Below, one piece after another: positions 47,411 through 58,239 of a stretch of 64,000 nt of DNA (the first letter of the stretch is position 1; each line of letters begins with the position of its first letter). The stretch spans positions 13,668,910 to 13,732,909 of the forward strand of contig ML677366.1 in the NCBI GenBank assembly GCA_007922305.1. The letters run 5' to 3'. Both the position numbers and the translations under genes were made by a program. The notes under the pieces were generated by a model that worked only from the letters and a program-made list of their open reading frames with translations, was not told the origin of the DNA and ran no database searches. The DNA comes from Dermatemys mawii (Eukaryota > Chordata > Testudines > Dermatemydidae).

Positions 47411-48340
47411 GCATCTGAATCTGAAAAATTCTGAAGGAAGCTGGAGCCCAGAGCCTCAAGAGAAGCTGTTTCAGCAATACTAACAATGCCAGGGAGAAAG
47501 CAGCTCACACCAGGAGGAGAGTCTGAAGATTGTTTTCATTCTAACTCCCTCCTGTCATACTATCTAGGCTGAACTAGAGAACTCCAGATGGCCAGAAACT
47601 GGGGAGACAGAACTGGGGAGCTGTTACTACAGTAACAATGACCATGAGAGAGTAATATCTGTAAATGGAACCTCTTAAAACCAAGTGAGACAAATCTGGA
47701 TTTCAGCTAAGGGAAGGGGAGATCTTTGGAAGAGGACACAAAAAGCTGGGTAAAAATGGAGTTGATTAAAACAATGGATGGGGAAAGAATTAAAAAGAGA
47801 AATGGAAAGGGTCCAACAATAAAACAAATGTGAGGGTTGTACTATGAATACCACCACAAGCTAGCAAGAGGCCAACATCCAGAAAGTAGCCACAGAGAAG
47901 AAAGCAGCTTTTGAGAAATGAAAAATTTCAGGTACAGGCAAGAACTAGGAAAGGGAGTGATAAAACAGAGAAGAGATGAGAATGAAAGGAAAAACTGTAT
48001 AATAATAAATAAGGAACAGGAGATCAGCAAAGGAGATAACGGTGCTGCCTTTGAGAAGGCAAAGGGGTGGGGGGAAATTATTGACACCAGAAGCATGCTG
48101 CTAAAAATTAAATACATTCCTTTCACAGTTAGTACTCGCAAAGGAGGGCAGGGAAGAGATATCAAACCCAGGCACACATTTCCCTGGAGAGGACAAAGGA
48201 AATTGGGATTGCCCTGGACCAGGAAATCAGAGCTTCTGCAGGCCCAGGCGGGATCTGCCCTAGAATTCTGACAGATGAGACAGAGAAACAAAGAGCCACC
48301 AGTACAGAGAGTGAAGGAGAGGCACCAATGGGCTGAGAAC
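47411..48340. other. Purine-rich intergenic DNA, origin unclear
   Basis: GA-rich sequence with few CpG between two MITEs. A 117-codon plus frame (47918-48271) has no recognisable domain. It could be an eroded repeat; I cannot identify it. Confidence 0.4.
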
Positions 48341-48637
48341 ACTGGTCTACACTAGGGGGAGGGGTCGACCTAAGATATGCAACTTCAGCTATGTGAATAG
48401 CGTAACTGAAGTCGACGCATCTTAGGTCGACTTACCTGCCGTCCTCACGGCGGCAGTGGTCGACAGTGGGCTTCCGCGTCGACTCTGCCTTGCGCCTTTT
48501 GGCGAGCTGGAGTTCCGGCTCTGTGCCCTAGTGCCTCTGGGGATCGATTTATTGCGTTCTGACAAGACGCGATAAATTGATCCCCAATAGATCGAACTCT
48601 ACCCATCGATCCAGCCGGTACTGTAGACAAGGCCTTA
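48341..48637. mobile_element. Harbinger-like MITE with internal palindrome, copy 2
   Basis: ACTGGTCTACACTAGGGGG at the left and TACTGTAGACAAGGCCTTA at the right are imperfect inverted repeats. CTTAGGTCGACTTACCTGCC, GGAGTTCCGG and the internal hairpin GGGGATCGATTTATTGCGTT / GACGCGATAAATTGATCCCC (48540-48587) match copy 1. No coding capacity. Confidence 0.82.
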
Positions 48638-48964
48638 ATGACACAACCAGACTTGTGGGCTGCAGAGGAGATTTAGGAGCCCCCCAGACATGTAAGCACA
48701 ACGTAAGCAGAGGGGAAGGTACAGGAAGTACTAGTCAGAACAGAGGAGGCCCTCTCCCTGCCCCTCCTACTCCCAAGAGTTATATAAGGGTGACAAGAGG
48801 TGCTGCTGGAGAAAACTTCTACCTGAAGTTTAGTTGAAGTTTTTGATATAAACACCAAGCAAGGAACAGGACCCACAACTAGAGGGCAGGGGAAGAGCTA
48901 CTGTACCTGAAGTGATAGAGACTGGTGATTATAGGCTTTGGATTGTAAGATGTCCCAGGCAGCG
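48638..48964. other. Intergenic, nothing recognised
   Basis: Unique sequence between the MITE and an L2 tail. No gene. Confidence 0.45.
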
Positions 48965-49065
48965 GCTGTCCCTGTTTATAGTATTTTGCATCCAGTACAA
49001 TAGGGCTCCAACCCCATTTGGAGTTTTTGGGTGCCACCATAATATAAATATTTACTGCTGCTATT
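48965..49065 (+). mobile_element. L2/MIR 3'-tail fragment
   Basis: CATCCAGTACAATAGGGCTC, then GTTTTTGGGTGCCACCATAA and a run of TAATATAAATA, correspond to the reptilian L2 terminal block (..agcacaatggggc...ggtgctaccgtaatacaaataa). The 225-codon minus frame (48879-49556) overlaps it and is therefore not credible as a gene. Confidence 0.65.
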
Positions 49066-49834
49066 ACCACCAAGGCAGAGGTAACTGGAGAACGAAAGCT
49101 GTTAGGGACGGAGGGACGGAGCTGGGACATTGCCACAGAGATCAGAGTTAGGACAAATGTTGTGCACTTTTTGTACCGGCGACCTGTAAAAAGCAGAAAT
49201 TCATCAGCCCCATGATGAAGTTTATTTATGACACAGAAGTGGAATAGGAGATGCAATTCTGTATTATTTGGACAAAGGCAGAACAGGGGACAGACAGATG
49301 AACTACATAAGTCAGTGAGGAAAGAGATAAAGAAATAAGACTCAGGACCAAAGAGAGGGGGGAAAATACCATCAGCATTTTGTGGCATATGGAGAGGAGG
49401 AATTTGGGCTCTGCTGGAGAGAAAACACCGAGAATAATTAGAGGACTGACACTCAGAAAACACAGAGACAACTGAACAAACACATTCAGGCAAAGCGAGG
49501 GCCTTCTGACCAGTGCAGCATGCAGCCAGTTCAGAGGAAATGGTTCTGGGCCACACCTAGAATTGCATGCACAGAGTAGGTCACCTCATTGTAACAGGGA
49601 TATTATCGGACAGGAGAAGCAGAACAGTAGCGAGAGGAGGACCTCAGTAACTCAATATTAGAGAAAATCTGTATGTGCCCAGGAGTAACTTTCTGAAGAC
49701 AAACACATTGAGATGGGAGAGGAGCTCTCAGAGGAGAATTCACAGACTATTCTGAAGGGGCCATTTAAGCTGGCCAGATAATAAGGACATAGTAGACTTG
49801 CCACTGAAGGAATTACAACAGGTTTTTCTCTCTA
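49066..49834. other. Intergenic, nothing recognised
   Basis: Purine-rich unique sequence. No domain in any frame. Confidence 0.45.
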
Positions 49835-50135
49835 AGAATTTAGAAGATTCAAAGAGGGACTGGATATTTAACATGGATTATGAGAATACCCAGAGTTAGA
49901 AAAGTAGATGCTAAAGAAGTTTTGGAAGGGAAATAAAAAGCCTCATGCTTTCAAGACTTAAGCCTAACTATTAGGGGCATGGGAGACACCTTCACGGGAC
50001 CAGATTATTTCCACGTCTAACTATTGTGGGGCTTCCTGTTCTTTCCTCTGAGCATCTGGTGTTGGCCACTCTCAGACAGGGTACTGGACCAGCTGCACCA
50101 AGGGTCTGATCCACTAGAGCAATTGCTATGTCTTT
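49835..50135 (+). mobile_element. CR1 LINE 3' end
   Basis: AGAAGATTCAAAGAGGGACT and GGATATTTAACATGGATTAT correspond to the same stretch at 3580-3610. It ends GGGTCTGATCCACTAGAGC followed by a TGTCTTT tail. Same CR1 subfamily as 3240-3890, with most of the element missing. Confidence 0.8.
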
Positions 50136-50369
50136 GCCAAGTCTTTCCTGCAGGAATGTTTCATTGGCACACTGGGACCTTTCCTGAGGGGACTGACAGC
50201 AACAGACATAAATAGCCAAATTTGCAGCAGCGTCTCTACCGGGGATCCATGAGTGCACACAGAGCTGCATATTTGCATACATGCCGCCATGCTTTGCGAA
50301 CACAAACACTTGCAGAGTTCAAATAGTGCACACGGGTGTTGGAATGTCTGGGCAGAAATTCTAGCTTTG

Positions 50370-50373
<4 letters not shown>

Positions 50374-50402
<29 letters not shown>
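50374..50402. repeat. CA dinucleotide microsatellite
   Basis: Uninterrupted CA run of about 14 units. Confidence 0.97.
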
Positions 50403-50404
<2 letters not shown>

Positions 50405-50509
50405 ATAGTTTCAGTGCACAGAGGTGTTGGCACCAGACAAGGACAGGCTCAAGTATTTGCTTGGGATTGAAAATTAATGTATCATCTTCACCATCTTCAC
50501 AAAGCAGAA

Positions 50510-50720
50510 CATCTGTGAGGCCTAAGGGAGAAGGTATTTGATAGCAGCTCAGAAGACTGCGGGTTTGAGTCCTGCCACAGCTGGTTTGGTTTCCATGTGT
50601 TACAAGGGCAAATCTTATAGGCTGGTGTGATGGTTGCCTATTGGCTTAGTGTCTGAGTGCTGAAAGGTCACCGCTACTGGGGGCTGAGGCACTTCAGCAG
50701 AGCACTGCTCAGTGGAATTC
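50510..50720 (+). mobile_element. Probable tRNA-derived SINE fragment
   Basis: GGGTTTGAGTCCTGCC (50569-50584) matches a Pol III B box with the usual CpG-to-TG decay (GGTTCGANTCC). Upstream GGCCTAAGGGAGAAGGTATT resembles the A-box arm of a leucine- or serine-type tRNA. The unit does not fold into a complete cloverleaf by inspection, so it is a SINE head or tRNA pseudogene and not a functional tRNA. Confidence 0.45.
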
Positions 50721-51199
50721 AAGGGAATCCAGAAGAGCATCCATAAGGCCACACAAATACCAGTTTGCAAGGGACACACATTACAGTTTTATAGAGCTCT
50801 GAAGGCAAAAGGAAATTTGGTACGAACATAGGTTTGAGTTTCTGGTTAGCATCTCTTGGTGGCTGCGCTGTGACTGAATCCAAGAGATTTTGCTAAGCAG
50901 GCAGCATGGTGTTACACAGAGCCTGGGCATAAGTGGGAAGTCTAATGGCTTGGAACAAGCAGGAAAGCTAAGGGTGACCAGGCCACATGGAGAAGAAGTG
51001 GAGTGAGGATCAGACCATCTAGTTTAAGCAGATGTAGCACTATGAACTTCAGTGAAATTATGCTGACTTAAATCAGCCAAGGATTTGGCCATGAGAACTG
51101 ACATAAGGCTAAAATCTCAGCACTTGAATAAAGCGAATCTGACTGGGTCAATCCAACACAGATCCTGTAAAGGAAAATATTGTCTCTTTCTAATCTTGT
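50721..51199. other. Intergenic, nothing firmly recognised
   Basis: May include the diverged upstream part of the CR1 fragment that follows. ACTTAAATCAGCCAAGGATT near 51066 resembles the dispersed motif. Confidence 0.4.
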
Positions 51200-51720
51200 A
51201 GGGCTCCCTGGTTAAGTTACTCAAACAGTAGAGAAAGGTGAGCCAGAAAACATCATGTACTGGGTTTTTATAAAGCTTTCATTGAGTCTCTTATGAGAGA
51301 GCTATTAAGGAGACTAAATAACTCTGGGATAACGGGCAAAGTCTTTCTATAGATTAAAACCCGGTTAAGTAATAGGAAACAATGAACAGCAGAGAAATGG
51401 CTGCTCCTCAGAGTGGAGGGAGGTTAATACTGGACCAGCCGGGGGTGGGGGGGGGAGGGGTGTCTATATCAGGCTCATTGCTATCTAATACATTTACCAA
51501 TTGTTTGGTGGAGGAAATGGATAGCAAGTTGGTGCTGTTTGCCAAGAACACCAAGTTCTCTTTGTTCATAAAAACCACAGGGTACTGGGAGGCATTCCAG
51601 ATGGACTTTAAAGCCTTGAGAGAGGAGAGAATCAGCAACAGATGGAATTCAGGTTGGATTAAAAAAAATCCTGTAACAAATCAAACAAATAAATTAAACA
51701 TGCCCCAAGCAGAGTTTTTA
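51200..51720 (+). mobile_element. CR1 LINE ORF2 (reverse transcriptase) remnant
   Basis: The frame reads SNTFTNCLVEEMDSKLVLFA then KNTKF, which lines up with the CR1 reverse transcriptase segment LFNIFINDL...SKFADDTKL. The catalytic FADD motif is FAKN here, so both aspartates are lost. Upstream ATGAGAGAGCTATTAAGGAG and AATAGGAAACAATGAACAGC also match CR1 order. It is an internal fragment without the element's 3' end and is inactive. Confidence 0.8.
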
Positions 51721-52719
51721 ACCACCTTGGAGAGCGGGGGGAGGGGCAGTTCTTCCCATTCATTAAAAGTCATGGGAGCTAGGTGGGCTCCTGGAAAAGA
51801 CCATAGACTCCCCAGCAGTGCAAAGTCATTGCGATGATGCAGCAATACCTATTTTTAAACAGTAGTGTTACAGACCAAGGCTGTAAATATTCAGATAATT
51901 ATACTGCAGGTAAAGGCTAAGTTCCAGAGCCCTAGAACTGATCACTATGGAATTTTCCATACAAACATCCTAGCTTCAGGGTCTTTTTTAGCTGATGCTA
52001 TCGTCCCAACAGTAAGAGGAAGGGAAGAGAAAAACGCTGAGGCCAGAGAACTAAATGGCCAATAGTCTTGTTGCTAGGAGAGACTCAGGCTTCGGCTAAT
52101 AAAGAAACACACACAGCATCCCTCACCCCTTTCCACCAAGCAGCCGGGACCCATATGCAAGCAGGTAGTGGGGAGTGAATCTTTCTGCTTCCTGCACAGT
52201 GGTTATCACCAAGAGATAGCCATGTTCTTGCTAGACTTTCAGTTGTGGCACGAAGGGAATGCAAGTCTCCCCCGACATGAGTGAGACCATGGGTGTTTGG
52301 CACACGGTGAGCTCCGGAAGAGGGAACTCAGCGTCCCTGCTGTAGCAGTAAGCGGGAGGGGACAGAGGGAAGGACTGCTGCCTGAGAAAGAGGCACTGTC
52401 CTGCTCAGCTTCAAGCCACCACAAAACTCCTTCCCCATCACTGAGCAATGGTCCCTTCTCCACACCCCCAGCCACCACCACTTCGCTGGTTCTCAACAGG
52501 ATGAAAACAGAAGGGCATTTTTAACGCCCTTGCTGGCAGCTGTGTGAAATCAAAGCAGAGATGTGAATTGCCAGAAAGCAAGTTGCTCTGCCAACCCAGA
52601 AAGACTGTAAACATCAGCATTCAGAGGAAGGAATCTGCACAGGGATCAGGAAAGACGAGGCCTTTATATGGGGACTCCCTAGAACACTTCACTGGAAAAA
52701 AAAGATGCCCCTAGGGGCA
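51721..52719. other. Intergenic, nothing recognised
   Basis: Unique sequence; no gene or named repeat. Confidence 0.45.
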
Positions 52720-52805
52720 AGGATGGACATAGGCCATATGTTTGCACAAGTACCTAGCATGATGGGGCCTAACCTGCTTGAGGCCTCTAGGCATTAATGC
52801 AACAT
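52720..52805 (+). mobile_element. L2/MIR 3'-tail fragment
   Basis: TGTTTGCACAAGTACCTAGC, ATGATGGGGCCTAACC, then TGAGGCCTCTAGGCATTAAT and a GCAACATAA end: the reptilian L2 terminal block. Confidence 0.75.
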
Positions 52806-53589
52806 AATCTGGCAGAATCTGAAGATCGATACATAAATGAGAATTCAGAAGTATCTTTGAGATGGAGATAGGAGTCACCCCAGCAGGGATGACTGATCAG
52901 GATCCAAGTAGAGGGATTAAACCTCAGGTGTTGGGAAACAATTCCCAGGCCCCGGCCTCCTGCCCCAGGCAAGGGAACCCTCCATTCCCGCTCCAGGCCA
53001 TTCGGGCTTGATTAGTGTACAATGTTCCCAGTGTAGTTGGGTCTGAATCACATTGTACCCATCTGTATTTACCCAGGAGGGGGAGTTTTCTTTTGGGAGA
53101 TTGTTCATGTTTTGGAAGTGAAGTCTCATCCCGAGGTACATGAGCGACTAGCCCCTGGGATCTTCCCTTTGACAAACAATGTATGTTTAGTCATTTCTGT
53201 TTTCCTAAAGGCTGGCAGTGCAGATCCAGCCAAGCTTGGCTTCTTCAGGCGGGAAAGAGGGACTGACCATAGGGGAATGTGATTTGGAAAGGGGAAGAGT
53301 GAGAGAGCAATGCATACAGGGGCCTGAGCCTCTCCAGCATTTCCCCTTATGCTATCTCAGATCAGCCAGTCCTCCTCATTAATGCCTCCATATCAATTAA
53401 TGCAAACCAATCCCAACAACACAAGCGGGGCTGCTTGCCAGAAGCACACCATCATCACTGAGTAGGAGAAAACCAAACAGCCAAACCCGCTGTGACAAAA
53501 TCTGCTTTTACTACTCAGGGCCATGGAAACAGACCCACACCCCAACTACTCAGAATAATCTGTAGCCTCCCAGAGTAAGCTCAGGAGAA
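52806..53589. other. Intergenic, nothing recognised
   Basis: Unique sequence; no gene or named repeat. Confidence 0.45.
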
Positions 53590-53695
53590 GCTTTGCTCTC
53601 AGACACGCCAGTGTAAATCCAGAGCAAAGCCACTGACCGCACAGCAGTTACTGCAGATTTACACCAACGTAACAAAGAAGAATCTGGCCCTTCAA
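53590..53695. repeat. Short dispersed motif block (TTTACACCA..GTAA / ATCTGGCCC)
   Basis: GCCAGTGTAAATCCAGAGC and GCAGATTTACACCAACGTAA face each other and end in AGAATCTGGCCCTTC. The same text type occurs at 56.6-56.9 kb. Confidence 0.5.
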
Positions 53696-54112
53696 CTGTT
53701 ATTAACAGTAATACGATAAATAACCCAGTGCAGCATTTGTCTCAATGACTTCGCAGACCAGGGTAAGAAATGCAGCAAATCCTCCCCTTCCCAACAGGTT
53801 AGCTTCTTAGCTGAAATTCTCTTCATTTTATTCATGCAGGTACTACAGAACAATCTTTGATCTTACAAAAATCAACCATGAGAGAATGACGCTAAAGTCA
53901 CGTTTTGGCAAAGCCGCCAGAGAAGAAGGGGAAACGAAGCCATGTTCAGACAGCTTTTTGGGAGAACAGAATTTGTCCTATTTTCTTGGTGCAATGTTCA
54001 TCCCCATTTCAGTCAGCCACCAGACAGCCCATGAACTCACCAACGGTTTCATTTTAACTCTCTCATTTCTCCTGAGAAAGAGGGTAGCTATTCCCCCTCC
54101 TCCCACACACAC
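53696..54112. other. Intergenic, possible regulatory patch at 53.85 kb
   Basis: CAATCTTTGATCTTAC near 53852 holds a TCF/LEF-type ATCTTTGATC site. CpG is locally retained at 53888-53938. No gene. Confidence 0.3.
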
Positions 54113-54450
54113 ATTTCATAGACTCACAGACATTAGCAACGGCAAACCCCCCTAAGTTCCATCAAATCCCACCTCAGTGACTTCTGCAGGATTCTTTCCC
54201 TGTTGCACATGTCACAGTACGTTGTCCAGTCTAAATGTAAATGTCCCAAGCAATGGGCCTCCCACTTCTTCCCTGGGGAGACAATTCCACCACCCTGTCG
54301 AGATTTTTTTCCCCCCGATATTTAGCCTAAATTTCCCCTTTGTTCATTTCATCCTTAGTCTTACACTTCCTTGTGACATCCAGTGTACTGTTAACACTCT
54401 TTGAATACCTGTAGACTGCTTCCATGTCCCCCACCCTTCATTAGCTGTTT
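54113..54450 (-). mobile_element. CR1 LINE 3' region, antisense
   Basis: TTTCATAGACTCACAGACAT begins like the reversed CR1 terminal repeat. Then come TCCACCACCCTGTCGAG, TAGCCTAAATTTCCCCTTTG and CATCCTTAGTCTTACACTTC, the reversed 3' part of the element. No intact frame. Confidence 0.75.
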
Positions 54451-54639
54451 CCAAGCCATAGCTGAAATATACTGTATGTGGGAGGAGAAATTCAGTCTGA
54501 CAGCCATTTAACACTGCACCATTTGGCAGATTTAAATGCTATTTTAAATATAGGCTATGACACAACATACAGAAATAGCACTGAAAATCCCCTGTCATGT
54601 TCCATATTGCGAGGATCAGAGAACCAAGCCAGGCTGGGA
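54451..54639. other. Intergenic, AT-rich, nothing recognised
   Basis: Unique sequence with a TTTAAATGCTATTTTAAATA stretch near 54530. No gene. Confidence 0.4.
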
Positions 54640-55350
54640 CGCTGGGTTATTTTTATTTATTTATTTGTAATGTGTCTGTGGAAATGTGCTTTAAGAAGCA
54701 CGGCGCCAAACAAACCTCTTCGAAATCTATATATTCGTTTCCACATGGCATCTCTCCTTGTCACCACACCGCCATGGCAGCTTCGCTGGTCAATGGCTGG
54801 TACCGCAATATATTTATTACGAAGCAGTCCATGACCTAGAAGAGCCCTCAACCCTGAACTGATCATTGCCACCCCCAGGTCTTGCCTACCTTTTATTTAC
54901 TTATACTTTTTTAATACTAGGATTTTTCTCTTCCCCCTAAAATAGCTAGCGGTAATTATTAACTTAAGACTTCTGGTTCACTGACCCCTCTCACCAGGCT
55001 AGAACCTCGCAGCAGGGCCTTGTGGATAAAAACGGAGCAAGAGCAGCAGCCCAGAATTAAAAGGGAATGTCGTCTGCAACGACTAATTTATGCAGCTAAG
55101 TGTAAAACACACAATGAATCCCCCTCAGATCAGCACTAACACCCCTGCAGCCAGAGCATTTCTGCTCATTTGCTGATTAACGGCTGCGGAGCAGATGCAG
55201 GCTGCATCCTGATTGGCTGGCATGGGGCAATCATTTAGAAAAGGACCCATAGCTGTCTGCTTGGTTTAGGAGAAACCTCCTTATACAAGTTTAAAAACAG
55301 AGCCAATGAACAGGCTGCCTTAAAAGGAGCGTTCAGATTTGAATGCGCTA
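54640..55350. other. Candidate conserved non-coding block
   Basis: Repeat-free with retained CpG (cacggcgcc near 54699, gtaccgcaatat near 54800, ttacgaagc near 54817). It has AT-motif clusters (GCTAGCGGTAATTATTAACT near 54946, AACGACTAATTTATGC near 55078, TTTGCTGATTAACGGCTGCG near 55169). No coding frame. Confidence 0.4.
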
Positions 55351-55824
55351 ATTTATCACAGTAATCAGCTACAGATTTTGCTCAGAAGCCAGGCCAAGAT
55401 GACAGCAAAGCAAGATGACAGCCGCACACAACTGAGCAGAAACACAGCGGAATCACAGGCCAAGCCAACTCTGTCAGTCACCAGTCTAGATTTCTCGAGG
55501 GATTGTGTGGTGAGGAGAGGGCTTGATGAGCTTGTGATCTGGTAACAGCTGCAAAGCAGTCACCAGATCTGGATTCTCAGGGCTGCTAGCAGGATAAGTC
55601 TGCATCCTTGACACTGAACTTAGGGTGCTAACAGGAGGGCAGACAGGAAATTCCTCCTCAGCTGCTACCTCAAAACATGGGCTTTGCAAACTTCTATTTC
55701 TGTTTTCTCTTCTCTTAAGTTCCTGTCCATTACATACCCACAAGACAGGGCATGCAATAGGAAGTCTGTGCTCTTACATAGCACCTTCCATCTCTACAGT
55801 AACAGAGGAAGAATCATGATTACT
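55351..55824. other. Intergenic, nothing firmly recognised
   Basis: CTTACATAGCACCTTCCATC at 55773-55792 resembles a MIR/L2 edge. Otherwise unique. Confidence 0.4.
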
Positions 55825-55945
55825 TTAGAGCCAGAGGGTCGAGAGCCAGATCACTTGGCTCCATCATTGACTTACTACATGGCCTTGGGCCAGTCACTTA
55901 CGACTAAATTCTCTAGATACAAGGGTATAGATTTCAAATAGCTAC
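55825..55945 (+). mobile_element. MIR SINE fragment
   Basis: TACTACATGGCCTTGGGCCA followed by GTCACTTACGACTAAATTCT is the MIR core (consensus-like tgaccttgggcaagtcactta). Confidence 0.7.
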
Positions 55946-56599
55946 ATTGGCTTCATTGGAGAGACTCTGAATTTGTACCAGTGTAATGACTGCAGTATTT
56001 GGCCCTTCCCCTCAAAACTCAGCTTACCCACCAATATAGTGGACTACTCTCCTTGGAAGAACGAGAGGGATAGTTGATTCTTGTACAGCACTTAACACCT
56101 GGGCTTGGCACAGCTAAGGAGAGGGAAGGAGGGAAAGGTAGTTCCAAGGTAAAACCACCATTGGGTTGCTCAAAACTACACTTCCTGCAAGAGTCCCGTA
56201 ATCAGTGGCCAATAGAAGTCAACAAAGAGAAGACCTACTTGCCTCTGCCCTGTTCTATACCCTCAAAAAGTTGTGGAACATGAAATTGACATGCGGTGAG
56301 GTTTTTCTAAGTGCCCCTCAATCCCTGTGCCCTTCCACCAGACTACAGCCAGTTTGTAAACTCTTAGGCTTTCCCACATGATCACGATACTGATTGATCA
56401 AGTGCCAGACTGAAGTCCCTGCTGAAGTTTCTATGGAAGGCCACTGGACTTCCTCTTGGTGCTAACTGATGGTGACCTTGTGTGTGCATTCTGGGTCTAC
56501 TGTACTTGTTATGGAGTAACTTACTCATGTGAAACACACACTTAAAGATGGGTCGCCCTGTGGATGTCAAAAACAAAACAGATCCAAAGAGCCAAACTC
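55946..56599. other. Intergenic, dispersed motif at 55.98 kb
   Basis: GAATTTGTACCAGTGTAATG and TATTTGGCCCTTCC belong to the same dispersed motif group as 53.6 kb. Otherwise nothing. Confidence 0.4.
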
Positions 56600-56880
56600 T
56601 GCTTAGCGTGAGCAGGTGAAACTCCCAATGGGCCCAATCCAGCTCTCACTCACCCCAGGAAGAATCTGGAGTAAATGAACAGAGCCCAGTCTCCAGATTT
56701 ATACTGGTATAACTGAAAACAGAATTCGGCCCATTGACCCACATTATCCTCAGACATACATCAATGTGGAAGGCGTGTATGCTTTTGCCTTCAACAAAGT
56801 TACTCTTGATTCACAGCAGTATAAGATCAGGCCCACTGACTTCAATGGGAGTTATACCAGTTACACTAGGAGATTAATTT
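56600..56880. repeat. Dispersed motif block, several units
   Basis: AACTCCCAATGGGCCCAATC, AGAATCTGGAGTAAATGAAC, CAGATTTATACTGGTATAAC, ATTCGGCCCATTGA, then GATCAGGCCCACTGACTTCA and ATGGGAGTTATACCAG. Densest occurrence in the window. Confidence 0.55.
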
Positions 56881-57354
56881 GGTCCCTACAGAACAACAAA
56901 TAGTGTACGTTACTCATTTTGCACATTCACAAAATGCCAAAGTGATGCAAGTTTCACAGCTTTATTGCTTACAACACAATTTACCTCACTTCAATTTGGC
57001 CCAAGGATGTCATCCACTGGAATATTTACTGAAACAAAAGCGCCCCTTCCGCAGCCAGTCGCAGGCACCAGGCCCACAGCTTGTTTGCTTGGAAGCCAAA
57101 AAGGAAGAACACGCGTTTCTTCCCTCTTTGAACAGCTTGGGCCAGAATCTGATCTCAGGTAAAGCAGTGAAGACCCCAAGTAACAACATGTCTCCTTCCC
57201 CTTGACTCTGCAGGCTATAGGAGGTGGAAACCTCCCAGAAATTGGAATCCTTCATCCCTTCTGGACCCTCAATCCCGGTGAAGCAGGAACATGTGTTTCC
57301 ACGAAAGAAGTGCACCAACCCACCGTTGATACACACAGTTATGCAAAAATGCCT
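56881..57354. other. Intergenic, nothing recognised
   Basis: No domain in any frame. A 108-codon plus frame (56879-57205) starts at a TTG and has no recognisable content. Confidence 0.45.
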
Positions 57355-57585
57355 CCAGCATCTTAACTCCTCCTTGAAGGCCCACTTCTGCCATGATGCC
57401 CTCTAAGTCTTCTACTTATTCCTCTCTGTTTATCTGAAAATGAGATTTTTGTCCAGTCTCACTGACTGAATCATGTTATTACAGCATCTTGCAAGCTGCT
57501 TGGGACAGGGATCTTGGATTCTTATCTGTACGGAAAGCACCTAGTACAATAGCGAGGAAGGGGGCACTAAAAATAATAGACAAAA
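57355..57585 (+). mobile_element. L2 LINE 3' end
   Basis: AACTCCTCCTTGAAGGCCCA corresponds to the L2 C-terminal LK.HLF segment. It is followed by the terminal block AAGCTGCTTGGGACAGGG, TGTACGGAAAGCACCTAGTA and CAATAG, plus an AATAATAGAC tail. Confidence 0.75.
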
Positions 57586-58239
57586 CCCTCAGCCTCATGA
57601 TGCACCTGGATTTGAGTCAGACTCAGCCCAGTCTGTCAAAAGTTTTAAGCTCCTTTACAGTGTGCCACTGGTTCATTTCTCCCACCCTCTAAAACCTTGC
57701 AAAACTCATCATTCCCCACAGTTTTCATGCAAAATTCCAGAGAGATTCTGCAGAGAGATCTCAGTTTTGCCTTGCATTTTGGGTTCACTTGCACCTGGAA
57801 ATCTGGCAAATTGTGCAAACACAGTCTGATATCAATCTCCCTGCCAACCACAACCTATGTGTTTCCCAGGGCTCTTCTGGTCAGTGCAGATTTCAAGTAA
57901 CCAAGTTTTTGTATTTAGAACATCCTTTGTCAGGCAAAAAAAATAAACTCAGCCTGTGACTTTCAGAAATAGAAGTGCTGTGTGTGCATCAGTGGCAGGT
58001 ACCACGAACAGAGATGCTCTGAGATAGCAGCATTCTCCCTGTCTGTGCACTGAGCTGGCATCAGGCATCTTATGCCGGATTTGGTCCTCCCCAGTCAAAC
58101 CTGATACTGCACCTCACTGCCCTGGTATGTTCCATCACTGGCTTTCCCAGTGCAGCTGGTAGGTCCACATATTCCCAGATCAATGTAATATGCAATAACC
58201 ATTCAAACTGACAGACACAATGAGCCAGTTCTATCCACT
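57586..58239. other. Intergenic, nothing recognised
   Basis: May hold the unrecognisable rest of the truncated LTR on its right. No gene. Confidence 0.4.

Noticed and set aside
48879..49556. 225-codon minus-strand frame
   Set aside because: Overlaps an L2 tail and shows no domain; the hydrophobic look comes from T-rich sequence on that strand.
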